Origin: Rotaria sp. Silwood1
Lineage: Eukaryota > Rotifera > Eurotatoria > Philodinida > Philodinidae
Direction of reading: 5' to 3'
Assembly (NCBI GenBank): GCA_905250075.1
Contig: CAJNOP010000022.1
Location: forward strand, 568,612-632,611
Length of the DNA: 64,000 bases
In this document: positions 26,070 to 41,838 of the stretch, in pieces
Layout of the letters: every line of letters starts with the position of its first letter
Numbering within the stretch: the first letter of the stretch is position 1
Made by a program: the position numbers and the translations under genes
Notes under the pieces: generated by a model
Database searches by the model: none
What the model was told of the DNA's origin: nothing
The model's input: the letters and a program-made list of their open reading frames with translations, nothing else

Positions 26070-29000
26070 AACCTCATTTAATCGTTATTTATCTATGATT
26101 TTCAAGAACAAACTTCTTCGTTGTTTTGAATTTAGATTAGATTATATCATTATTTTTCTTTCTTTTTCTTCAGCAATAGTTTAAGTATCGTTGTTATTGC
26201 AGTTGTTAATTGTTATGTTGTCGAGATCGCATCTCTTATTGTGCATTTTGAACAAGCAATATTGTCGTGAGTCTTCATCATTTTGAAATCAAACAAGAAC
26301 AGAAAAATAGTCATTATCATTCTTGTTTAAACAGTTGAATTATTTTATTGTAACGAGTGCTGCAGATTAAATAGAACAAAATTATTTGTTTTTTTTTCTG
26401 GATCACTCAGATATACTTTCATACAGTTATTCAATCGAGAATTCTTTGCTTTGCAAAACTGTTGCATTTGTTTTTCAAATAAATTTTTCTTGTTGGATGA
26501 AAATTTAACATATGAATACGTGCTTTATCGTTTAATTGTAGTTTTTGATTTTCTACAGTTATTTATTAATTTGTATAAGCTTTTGCTCATCAAGATCAAT
26601 TCAAAGCGTAATGAAGTCAGCATCAGTGAATAGAAAATAACTTTGCAAGGTTTCTGATGTTATCTTTTATGAGAAAAAGGCTTGGAACTACTACTTAGTG
26701 GAATAATTATATGTATTTTAGCAAAATCCATGTTGTCCAAAGCGAGACTAGATGTATGGAATAGTAATTCTGGCACTGTTGGATGCAGAATTTCATTCTG
26801 AATAAAATGGAATGAGTCCTAAGTCCTGTCATGCAAGAATTTCTATTCCTATATTTTCACATAATATCGTTTGTTTAACCGTTCATATTTGGATGATTAA
26901 GTAAGTCTTTATGCTATAAGTTTTGTTTCAACAACAGAAATTTATTTGAAAAACAAACAGAACAGTTTTGAACAGTGAAAAACTCTATTGAATGACTCTC
27001 TGAAATTGTATAGAAAATTACTAAATAAATAAAAAAGAAGATTATTTTATTCCATTTAATCAGCGTCACTCGTTATTTCTTTTTTCTGATTTGACTTTCA
27101 CGTGTGTTTATCTCAACAAAAACTTTAGTTCAACTATTATTTCATAAGAAATAAAAAAAATCATCATGCAAAAATGAAACTATTCCATGTCCAACATCTA
27201 AATAATTGAATTGATGAGATAATATCAACGAAGATAATCTCTCAGTTGTTTATTTTTCGCGAAATATCAACTGGTAAAATTATTTATTGTATAAAGAAAC
27301 ATCATCTTTGTCTATAGTATGATTATCTTGCATTGAAAAGAAAAACGTTCAAGGTATTATATCAGTTATCACTCAAAATACAGAGTTGTATGTGTGATAT
27401 TACCAAGCAATTCGTTTGAGTTAATATTGAAACTATTTGGATGTAAGTAGTCCATAATTTATAGATAGTTGATCTGGTATATAAAATTCATGATTAGGGC
27501 AATGGTAATCGGTTACTTAAGGTTTTTAAGGATATTCTAACCTTTTTCATCACCCACAATTTTGTTTGGTGGGCATTGTATATTCTGAAGTAATATCTAT
27601 TTGATGAGTATCCAAAAATTGTCTGTACACATTACAAAATGCAAGAAGAAATCAAATGAGCGAAAACACAACATTATTTTGCATTTTTCTCTAATCAAAT
27701 TTTTCTTGAAAAAAATGTAGACGCATCCGGGTGTCTCTGATCTAGTATGCTCGATCGAGCTAAAACTGTTTTTTCAAATATTAAACACTGTTTAGGATTT
27801 GTTTTTTTTTGTACTTCAAAAAGTAGGGTTCTGCTGACTTTTGGTAGCTCTATTAAAAAACATGCGTTTTTTTAGCATACTTTCAATATTTTGGCCTTTT
27901 ATTCGAAGGACGAAGAATAAAAAGATACTGACTCAAGCAATATCTGATGTCTGTAAGAGAAATTTTCAGTCCAATCGAACATAGCATCGTCGAGAACCGG
28001 AGGCAAATATTGAACCATTCTGCGCTGACTGTGTCATAAAAGGCAGTGTCTTGGATGAAAAATTTTGCTCTTTTCGTAAAGATTGATTTGCTTTGAAAAT
28101 TTCAAATTTTTTTGATGAACTGTTTTCCAGAAATCTCGGGCAAAGGAGCACTACTCTCAATGGTCATGACTCGATAGAAATTCCGACAAATTTAGATTTT
28201 ATTTTAATTGTTTTAATTTATCTATATGGATTAACTTGTATATCCCCCAAGCAATGTCTTTAGTTTGCTATACTCATTCTAATGTATTTCATACATTTTA
28301 ATAGTTGAAGCCTTCCGACCTTGATCACTAATACTATATCACAAAATAATTTCTATTTCAATGTAATCAAAGTAATTCAAACCTTAAATTGTGGAAATTG
28401 AATTCAAATTTTAAGATATGTTTAGCATCTTATTAATGACTTAGCATTAATATTTGCAATTGAAGGGAACCCTATCGATATATATAATTGGGCAATAGAT
28501 AAGCCTCAATCATATTTGGAAGAAACATAATATCTCAATTTTATTATTCTTATTGACTGACTCTAATCACTACAAGTGTCTGTATTTGATTTCTTGAACA
28601 TTTTGCTTTAAATATAGAATAACATGGATGATTTTGATTAACTTCTGTTTGCTAATACCAAACGGTTTTAGATATAACAACATTGTGTCATGCAACATAT
28701 TTCATTACTAGCAAAGCTACTCTCTCTCTGGTTGTACGATTGAATACCTTTTTGAGAGTTATCTGATTAGTATCTCAAGTTTCCGAATATTTTTATGTTA
28801 TTATATGTAATACATATTCGATTTGATCAGTATTGAGTCTGACTGAAACACAATCCATCACAAAAACCTGTATTAACTTAGCGTTCGCAAAACTTTTATG
28901 ATTTAAGGATGAATTAAGCCGACTATTTTTGCTAATAGTGAATCGAAACATATTACTTTTGATGAATATGATACGAGCCGTTGAATACATACAAGTTGTA

Positions 29001-32000
29001 GGCATTTACTTTGGTGACAGTCTTTGCATATGAACTATTTACGGACTATTGACATATCAGCGTGATCAAGTATTGCAGAATTTTATTGTTTTTTTTTACA
29101 TTGCAACATCCGTTTTTAGTGAATAGCAAAAGCTAATTCTTTAAAACTTTTATTACAGATAGAGGCCATTTAGACCTACTATCATTAAAAATTACATTCA
29201 TTTTCCTTTAGCTCTAGCTGAGCTATTGAGAAAATACTGTCCATTACACAATTTCAACAAAATACAATTTATTTTTAGCGGTACTGAGAGTTAAGCATTT
29301 TACTACGAAACAACATACAAATGAACTTTCGACATAAAGGTTGTTCAGGGTTTAACAAGGTTTCAGAATATCAGATAATTGCTAAACCAGTGTATCTGCA
29401 TTAAATACATACTACAAATAGTATTTGTCATGGAATTTCATCCTTTTTTTTTCAAAAAAAATCATACTCTAGGCCAGTGTGAAAGCAAAATAAATTAAAA
29501 AACGGCCAGCTACTCATCCTTAACATCGGATTTTGCAACAAACGGTGTATTTTTTTATTAGAATTCAACGAAAAAAGGTTCAAATTTTTCGATTCGAGAA
29601 ATTCTCTAGAGAAATCATAATTGACTCCGATTTATTCAGAGCTCGACGCAAATTTTGAATAGTGCAAAACGTCTGATGGGCCAAAAACATCGTAGAATTC
29701 GAATACTTATGAAATTTCGTAACACAATGTTTCTAGAAAATGGATGCAAATATTAAATCATATTGTGTTCAAAATGAATCAATTCGTTGGAGCTTGTTAA
29801 GTTCTATTTGGAGACATTGTTGTTATTGTGAAATTAGCAACATAGGCTAGCAAAATGCACTATAAGCGAGTTTAGTTACGGAATTGCTTCAAAAATATAG
29901 ATAGTTTTTCAATGTATTATCTCAAGTCGTAGATATCTAGCTTTATATGAAAGTGATATGTTGAAAGAGTACTTCGTATCTGATGAAGAATTATTTCTTG
30001 CTGATCAATTCTTATCTGACAATGTATTCTACTACTATTTTTTTTCACTAATTTTCGAGTTTTCCATCCCAATAAAGATTTCACGTATTCAGAGCATATA
30101 ATGTTACTCAAAAATAGGAACGCTTGTATTTCTAATACTATTCATCATTCTCTTGTAAATAGTAGACTCAGCTTTCTTCAATTTTAACATTGAACCTTCC
30201 CCATGTGCGAGTGCCTGATGACTAGTTATGTCGATATGTAATAAGAGCAATTGTTCAATGAATATCTATGGAATTCATTCGAAAACATTTTGCTCTATTA
30301 TAGAAATAATTAAATTTTGTTGAGAACCACATCACAAAGAAAAACACTATATTTGTTACTTCTTGTTCTAGACTAATTCATATATCGTCAACAATAAATG
30401 AATTTATCTGAAAACATTAAATATTTTTCGAATTCTACAGAGATCCAAATGGTAAATTGACCAGACTACCTTTACATTTAAGATCAAAAAGTTTATTGTA
30501 ATTGATTGTCAAAGAAATTATCTGTGCCAGTCAGTGGAGAATCATGTGTTAATTTATTCATTGCATATGACAAGATTTTTTCAATTAATTTCGGCATCAA
30601 TTTGATTACATTGTGCCTGAATTACGAGGTATTGTTTGCATTTAATCCATTGAGACTCTTCGTTTCGTTTTACCATTGACCCAGATTAATTCTTGTATAA
30701 ATTTGTACTCTGAAAAATTATATTAGTCTTTCTTCTAAAGAAATGATTTTGTTGCAAAACAGCTGTGTCCCAACAGCGTGACTTAAAACAGAAATTCAAA
30801 TTTTGTTAAAACTCTCCTGAGTAATAGAAACTATCTAGAGAGTTTAAAATTTATCAAAGAAACTAATTAAAGAAATCTATCGGTAACCAAAATTTCAGCT
30901 TTTAATTGTGTTTCGTTCGTGAGCTACATATATTACAATCAAAACATAAGAAAACGCCTATTCTTCGTGTACTTGACAATGTACGTTAACACATCAAAAC
31001 TTTATAATTCGTTTGATTTCAGTTTGTCTCCAGAGCTACATGAGTACTAGTTGTACTTACAGTAAGAAGATCAAGTGAGAAGAATGTACTTTTGATGAGA
31101 CATAGACTGAATAAGACTAATCGTAAAATCGCTAATTTTTGACAGTATTTAGAAAACGATTTGATATATCTTGGGAATAAAACAATTTTTCTGATGACAA
31201 CTTGTCTAGAAATTCATTAAATCTTATTTTTGTGACATATAGAATAGGACTAAATTAGAAAAGATTGATTGAACATATTAACTTGTTGCTTATACAAAGT
31301 GGCTCTGATTCTTTCTCTTGTGCTCTTCCATTTTCCTTATGCAATTTGTTCTTTTATTCTTTGACTCATTGGCAACATTCATATTCATATTTCATTAATC
31401 TGCAAGAAGAAGATTAAGACTATCGTAAATTGTCGAATATGACATTGTATACAGTGGAGAATACAAGTATACATGGTCGTATTTCATCATTATTCTTAAC
31501 TCAATAATTACAATTATGTCTTGTCATATTGTAGATGATTCAAAACAGCATATATGAGATCATCGTAGATTATGGTGCAACATCATATGCGATGTCGTTT
31601 ATCATCGTCTTCATGCAAGCTTCTTGTCAGTTCGAAGAAAAATTGATTTTCTATTTACTCTTTTTCTTTCTTCATTCTGTTAAAGAAAAGAAATGCAATT
31701 TGTTCTGAGAAGTAATACATCCTTATTATTTTTTAAAAGCATACTTACTGTTGGATCTGCTATTAGAATAAATCTAAATAAAACAAATATAGATTTTTCT
31801 TTTCTAAATAGATACTTAGTATTAAATTTATTCGTGAAATAATCGAAATCAGAGTTTTGTATTTCGTAGTATATTATCAGTCGGTACTCGAATATTTTCT
31901 GTACATATTCACCATAAAATTGACTCCAAGTCAATATTGATAAGCTTTATTTAGCTTACTGATAATTTTTGGTGAATTAATCTTTGATTTTAGAGAAGCA

Positions 32001-33570
32001 CTCGTCGTAATTTCCCTTGGGCTGACTTCAACAGAATCAAGGGGAGGGCAAATAGAATTTGTCGTGTTCTATCCATTCGGTGCCTCACTTGCTATAAAAT
32101 ATTTTCTATGAGTTTCACTTGATCAATACCTTGATATAGAGACCAAGAATATTCAGGCCCCTATATCTTCAATATATCAAGTATCTCCATTATTAGGTTT
32201 CATCAACTATGGCGAGACTTGAAAAAATTGTTACCAAGCAATAAACTATACAGAGAATATCGTCATTCTCACTGTCATCTTCCTCTCGTCAATATTCCAA
32301 TATCGATTATTATAATTTCCGATCAGATCTGAATTGTTAGAAACTATAAAAGTTAACACGTTGAGCTAATTGAATGTGACAACTTTTATACTGAAAAATT
32401 AATAGATTTCATTGTAACAAATGAAAACTAAAATGATATTCGACAATACAATTTCATTCAGTAATTGACCTTAGCAAGGACGATAATAGCAATCTTTGAT
32501 TCTTTATTATTTTCATGATCTTTTTAATGTTACAAACTTTTATTCTACTCATCTGTTCTTTACTACAATCAAATTGAATGACTTGGTTGAAGAACGCTGA
32601 TCCATCAAAATAGCAAATCATAATATACAAATCGATAAAAGCATCTGTTGTTATGCTTCGAAAACAGCTTCTGTAGTTAATCTCCGAAACGTATATAATT
32701 TCAAAGTCATTTCAAACCATTTTAAATTCTTCAACATAAACCGTTTATATTTTTGACTTGTTCATGTTAATTATTTTTATTGTATGCTAAAATCTTGAAC
32801 AGAATCATATGCTAATCGTTTATGTGTAGTTGCCTGCTTTACAGACATGTTGAAAATCTATATCATTATGAAAGAAAACAGAAATTCATTGGAAAACTAG
32901 CAATCCATTGACATGGCTATTTAATAGTACTTCATGCTCGATAATGAGTATTCTTTTTTATATTATTGCCAATAAACTAAGCATAGATTTTTTTTTTTGA
33001 AATAGTAAAAATATCATGAAAGACTGTTGATTGAAGTCATTAGTGTATAATAATAGTTCTTCTGCTGTTTTACATCGTTAAAGTGCGATGCATATAGAAA
33101 AGAGGTTAATGAGACCCTGAAGAAACTCATAATCAACCATTGAAAACCTATTTAAGGAAAATAATAATCTGAAATGAATAACATTCGGTACTAATACCTT
33201 TTAATAAGGTTTGCGATGTTGCTTCCAGATACCTAATAGACTAATCCAATTAACATATAGACATGACATTTTTTCTTTTATGCATATTTTTACTAGTGTA
33301 CTCTTTTCTTAACTTTCTAGGATAATTTATACAAATGATTTAAGTAAATCAAACAAATGTCAAGATTATTTTTCGGTTATAATAAATTATTTTTGCACTA
33401 TATAATTCAATATTTCAACGACATCTGCATGTTGTTATATTTCTATTATTGAAAAGCATCTGTAACTATTTATGTTACCTAGGTTGCTTGATTTTAAAAA
33501 AAAATATTCTCTCTCTTTTATTTGTCTTGAAAAGTTACTTCTTTTCACCAAGAACAAACGGTAAATAATA
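26070..33570. other. 7.5-kb gene-poor region
   Basis: Immediately after the carrier stop comes its 3' UTR. The rest is AT-rich with frequent stops in all frames. Frames of 60-84 codons (26451-26633, 27966-28160, 28793-29005, 29917-30111, 31680-31934) have no domain, repeat or splice pattern that I can support. I see no terminal repeats, tRNA-like fold or transposon coding remnant. Confidence 0.5.
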
Positions 33571-34049
33571 ATGTCAAAAGTTAACGATAGTCCATCATCT
33601 ATTCGGTATATATTTGAATTTATTTTTTTTTCGACATGTAAATTAGTTTTGTTTCTTTGACAAGAGTTACACAATATTCAGCACCTCATCCACTCATTCC
33701 ACTTCGATATATTGAACCATGGCGTCGTGATATAGTCAATCGTGAATTAATCATCAATGTATATCAGAAATGTTATTTTCAATTTTTCTTTAGAAAACAA
33801 AATGATTATTTTATTTCTTAGAATGCTCATCAAGCAAATATTCCACATTATGAACATGATGATGCACTTTATTTTAATAAGCGCGAACAAATGCATTATA
33901 ATGTTGAACCTCGTGATCGTGTTGATAAAAAATATAGTCTTCCATCACGATCTGATCAACTTCAACCACGATTTTATGAAATATATGATCGTCATCGTTC
34001 ATCATTATTAAGTCGTTATGATCCACAAACTAGATTCAAAAAATCTTAA
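33571..34049 (+). CDS. Unrecognised 118-aa protein, 3 exons
   Basis: Exons 33571-33605, 33665-33758 and 33822-34049, with introns of 59 and 63 nt; phases close and the frame ends in TAA. The acceptor of intron 1 (GACAAG) is weaker than usual, but it is the one that keeps the frame. The protein begins MSKVNDSPSSIRVTQYSAP and is rich in Arg, Tyr and His (RYIEPWRRDIVNRE, PHYEHDDALYF, YEIYDRHRSSLLSRYD). It has no signal peptide or membrane segment. Small Tyr/Arg-rich proteins of this style include many ciliary microtubule-associated proteins, but I do not recognise the family. It converges on the PP1 gene, with about 720 bases between the stops. Confidence 0.75.
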
Positions 34050-34769
34050 ATGTACTATTACTAAAACATTTTAATCAGAGAAAAAAAAAACAAACATATA
34101 CGAGTTAAATCCCTTCTTTTTTTTTGGTTTTGTTTTTATTCTTCTCAAATAGAAGTCACACGCACACAAAAAAAAGGAAAAAAAAAGAGAAAGAAAGAAT
34201 GGCTGACCACAAGTTGTTCTAATATAAATGAAAAAAAATGAGAGAGCGAAAAATATTCAATTGACACATATACACTCATCTGTTGTTGCTACTATTGTCT
34301 AGCCAAGGGCTGACATCATCAAAGATATATAACTATATGTATATATATATATATATGTATATAAGTATGTATATGGACCAAAAACGACGTGAAGGCGACC
34401 GATTACTTGTCGAATGCTTGCGAACAGAGAGCTTTCTCTAGTTGATGATGATGCAAAAAAAAAACCAAACAAACAACTGACAAAGACGACAAACAAAGAA
34501 AAAAAAGAGAAAAGATAGAATAGATAGGTATGAATGATAGTAATAGAAGGTATACGAATATGTATATATAGAGAAAGAGATAGAACAAGCGCGAGAAAAG
34601 CAGTTGCAGAGACAAATGTGATTATATACAAAAGATCAATGATGTCTATATTGTTGGTAGTCGAATAGAATTTTCCAACCGGCAAGGAAAAAAAGCGCAG
34701 ACTAAGAAGAAAATTATTAGTAGTAGTGTCTTGATCGAATGGAAGATTGAATCCAATTGGTCTACATGT
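34050..34769. other. Convergent 3' region between the 118-aa gene and PP1
   Basis: Low-complexity DNA with A-runs, an AT/TATG microsatellite around 34335-34365 and purine-rich stretches. A 128-codon minus frame (34299-34685) is open only because the plus strand is purine- and AT-repeat-rich. It is best read as the 3' UTR of the PP1 transcript, which runs into it. Confidence 0.6.
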
Positions 34770-37422
<2,653 letters not shown>

Positions 37423-40400
37423 TTAAAAACAATAATTAAGAAATGTTTGGAGAAGAGAAAAAAAATAAGGGATTAAACAAGAGACAAAATAAGAAAAACG
37501 AAATAATAATATGTCGAGGACGTTGGGTAAAGGGAAAAGATATGAGATTTTAATGAAATATTTATTTTTGATTAATTATTTTTCATCATACCACATACGA
37601 GCCGAAATAGCGGCAGACTAGTAGTGAAAAACGGCTTTCGTTTTTCTTTTATCTAGGAATAAAAAAGTAAAATAATGTTCGATGTGTTATCTTATGCTAT
37701 TATTTCAAAAAGAAATTGCACAGACTATTTTTATTGAAAATAAAAGAAAAACATTTTAACAAAATACATTGTTTCTGTATGTTGAAGGCGTTTATAAAAG
37801 GCTAAAAAAGAAAAATGCATTGTCTTGTTTTTTTCTTCACTAATGTTTTATTTTAAGTTATCAATGCATGTTCAAAGGTTATTTGTAACACTTTTTCATT
37901 AGGATATAAAGAATTATTTTCATTGGTTAAAGGGCAACCAATTATTTTTGTTCTCATCTTTTGACTAAAATTAGGATATTGGTTTAATAAAAGCCATGTT
38001 CTAGTTATATTTTAGAAAATATTGTAAATAGTATTAGTTCACAAATGAAAGGCATTTTTGATCTAATGTTACTGCTTGTCAGAGTTTTCAATCGAAATGT
38101 CAAAAAGTAGTGGCGGTGCCACTTTAATTCTGCCTTGAAGAAACTTTCACTCCTTATGCACTTGTAGAGGTGACATTAAAGTTAGTATTCTACATGATAG
38201 AAAAAAGTGTTTCACCTTCCGATATTATATCTAGTGAAAAGATGAAACACTAACTTTCATGTTCCCACATTATTCATTGTGAAGCATCTACACAACGAAT
38301 ATCTATGTGACAATAACATTAATAGTTATTTTAAAGAAAAAAATAGCGACTGGTTATTTTTTTACATAACTTTTAAGAGAAACAAGAGAAAGAGCTGCAA
38401 TTTTCGTCATTGGGGAGAGAAGATAAAGGTGCATAGAACTGCATGTCACAATTCGTTTTTGATCTAGCATTTTAAAGATTTTTGAATCAATCTTTTTGAA
38501 AATAAATCTATCCTGTCATGTTTTTACATTGAATTTTTCATTACAAAACTTTAAGTGACTTTTTTGAATTTTTCCGATGGATAAAAACATCTTTCTAACA
38601 CTTGTTTTAGAAAATAGATTAAAAAAAACTTCAGAGAACATAATAGAAAAACATAATTTACGACTCGATGAATTTTCTATCTCATCTTTCTAATGATTGT
38701 GCTACAAATTCATAAAAAGAGAAAATTTACTCAGAATTTTTATATAGTATTAGAGTGTTGCTGCCATCACATTTGAATTTCACTATACAGTTCATTTAAG
38801 AAACTTATTTCCATTAGAAAAGTATGTATATTGTAAATAAAAGAAGAAAGGTAAAATGAAAGCAATTATTATTGCTATTTGCTGTGCATGTTAATGCATC
38901 CATCATAAGACCATTGATAGACTTGAAAAAAGTCATAGTTTGCTTAAATTTGATATCAAAAACAAGAAAGAAATTGCCAGTTCAGATAATAAAAAGGATT
39001 TAGCACTTGTTGTATTTCAAATTTATTGATTAAAGCCAGCATTTCAATCAAATATATGCAATAAAATTGACCTTCAATCAAAATCATAGAATTAGATTGA
39101 CGAAAATGTCTGTTTCATTATTTTAATGCATTTTTAAATTTTTAAACTTCCTCGATATGAAATTAATTTTATCAAAATTTTTTAATTTAATACTTTTGAA
39201 AGGAACTAATGAAGAAAATTTGTACATAAGAAACAATATTTGAAATCTACAACAAGAAAAAGAAAAATTTGAATCATGACTTTGATACGAATAGAGAAAA
39301 AAAAATACTTCGCAACTTCATGACAAAGTAGAATATATCTATAAATAAAAGAAGGGCAAAGAACTTTTTATGAGTGTCGCCAGAAATAACCAAATTGCTT
39401 TTTCTACTTTGTCGAATGTCATCATATTACTTTTTTAAATCCAGTGAAATGAAAAACATACGGCACTTTCTTAAAACCTCAAGTACCTTGAATACTGTTT
39501 TCAATTGAGGTAGTCAATATTAAAAATATTTCAGCATATATAATGTATTTTATCATTTAGTTAGGTAATGATCAATGATACTAGACGATGCTCTTTAGTG
39601 AAGTGAAGTGTTTTCACATATAGAAAATTAAAAGGACTATATATAGAAAAACAAAAAGAATATCGAAATACGTTACATTAAAATATAAAAATTTGATTGT
39701 CTATAAAAATCAATATAAGAAACATTGGAAATATCAAATTCATTTTACAGGAACAGTGAATTTCGCTCAATAATGTCTGTCATATACAAGCATCATTATA
39801 TATTGGAAGGAAAAAATACAATAGATTAAGTTTTATGATTCTGTATGAAATCTTTACAAAATCAGAGATTTAATTCAATAGGAGTGTTTACCATCGTTAG
39901 ATAAAGATTTTCAGCATTTTATAAGATTCATATTACGGTTACTATCTAAATATCAACGTACGAGTATGTTTGTTGCAAACAGCCTGAATTAATCGTATTT
40001 ATCATGGTCATTGGAAGCTGTAATAATCTTTGAAGAAATTCAATAATCTTTTTTCTAATGAGTAAATCTGTTCTCATCATTGTTCTTTGTATTCATAATT
40101 TGTATTGATTGTGGAATTTTTACTTGAATTTTTTATATTCATTTTTTGTAATGTTGTACTGTTTAATGTTTTAAAATTATAAAGCACTTAGTAATTATGA
40201 TTCTCTATTTATTGCAATCATCATTTATGATATATAGAAGTAAAAAGTTTTTTTTTTCATTATGAAGAAAAATCAATTTTAATTTTCATCACGAACGCAG
40301 TACTCATATTGGAAAATCTTCAGAAACTTTTTTGCGATGCATGTATTAATTTGTTACAGTAACGCTTTATTTTAAAATTAATTTTGATACTTTTTTCATA

Positions 40401-41507
40401 GTTTATGAATTGATGGATTTATTTCGTGAAAACATTTGTACTAATATCTTATATTCCAAAATGTAATTATGCCATAGAGTTGAAAAAAATTAAAATTGTG
40501 TTGATATATAAGTTCTTTGTTTTGTACCAGTATTTCAAATCTATAATTATTTTCATATGTCGCTATTTATGACCTTGCCTCTGTAATTACTCTACATCTT
40601 TTAATGCATTGACTTCGTTAATCCCATGTAAGACTATTTCATAGAATAAAGATGTTCGATTATTTACAAAGCATTTACTTTTTTTTATCTTAACGTGACG
40701 ATGCATAATAGTAATTCAATAGAGATATTTATTCTATTCTCTTATTTCGGTCTGGCCAAAAGTCTTTACAATGTTGCTGGCAATTTCATAAACTAATTAA
40801 CATTCAAGAGTCTGTTATATGAAGAAATAGCAGAATGTATTGTCTATAATAATATATGTAATAACTCTGTTTTGAGTTTAGTTCTTATATTCTTTCAAAT
40901 AAAATCCAACGCTTACAAAAACTAATTTGAAAAATATATAATAAATTTGATCGATACTATATTAAATTTTGGATTATTTGGAGAATAGATGCGAGGAAAA
41001 TAAACCAGAAGACTTAAAACCGTATTGGAACCTAATACTATATCATTTTGAACAATTGCAAGATGGATAATGTGTTTCATGAAGCAGACGTGTGTAAATA
41101 TTTGACTGTTAAGACAAGTTATCAGCAGTGATTCATACTCAAATTATGATGATATGACATCTAAGACTTCTCTTTCTTTCATGATACAATAGAAAGAATT
41201 CTCCACGATTTTTATAAAGACGAGAAAAGTTACATGATGCCGAATATTTCATCAACCCTATGATGAACAAAAATAAGAGCGAATTAGAATTTCTTGTGAA
41301 AGTTCGACGAAATTCCATGATACATCATGGCAATTTAGTAGTAGTATTCATACAATGCATTATTTGATTTTAAACTGAAGTGAAATTCTTGCAGATCTAC
41401 CGATTTTATATGATACTATGTACTATATTCTAGTGCATCATCTTGTAAGCAAGATCATAGTCAAGATGTAAGGCACAGAAAAGAGAAAATATCTTGAAAA
41501 CTTACAT

Positions 41508-41533
41508 ACAAGATAATATATATATTATCTTGT
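41508..41533. repeat. Perfect 26-bp palindrome
   Basis: The left half acaagataatata is the exact reverse complement of the right half tatattatcttgt, with no loop. A third 'aagatatcttg' motif occurs nearby (41630-41640). Chance AT-palindromes are common here, but the non-AT ends make this one stand out. Confidence 0.8.
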
Positions 41534-41750
41534 ACTAATATGTGTGATCAGATTTTGGGTACAGATAAGTCTGATGCGAATGAGCTATAAAAATATTACA
41601 TTACTTGCCCAAAACCTTAAGAACTTGATCAAGATATCTTGACTGCATAATACTTACTAACTATTATTTTGACACTGCTTAGAACTAAATTGTGTCGCGT
41701 TGTTTCAGAAAATCAGTAGCATAGAGATCATTACGATTTTTGAACTTCTA

Positions 41751-41838
41751 TTCGAGTTTTCAACTATTCGACTATTAAAATTCATTAGTCGAATAGTAGA
41801 ATTAGAAGTTTTATTAGTTGAATAGTTGAAAACTCGAA
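41751..41838. repeat. 88-bp imperfect inverted repeat (cruciform-capable)
   Basis: The 30-nt arms 41751-41780 and 41809-41838 pair at all but about three positions (both include the motif ttcgagttttcaactattc). The 28-nt centre contains attagtcgaatagt, itself related to the arm. It could fold as a long hairpin and is probably a small palindromic element or its remnant. Confidence 0.85.

Noticed and set aside
26070-33570. Possible transposon remnants in the long gene-poor region
   Set aside because: I looked for reverse transcriptase or transposase motifs, terminal repeats and long frames and found none.
34299-34685. 128-codon minus frame with hydrophobic, Tyr/Leu-rich sequence
   Set aside because: Low-complexity AT/TATG microsatellite and purine runs keep it open. 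It lies in the 3' region of the PP1 gene and shows no domain.
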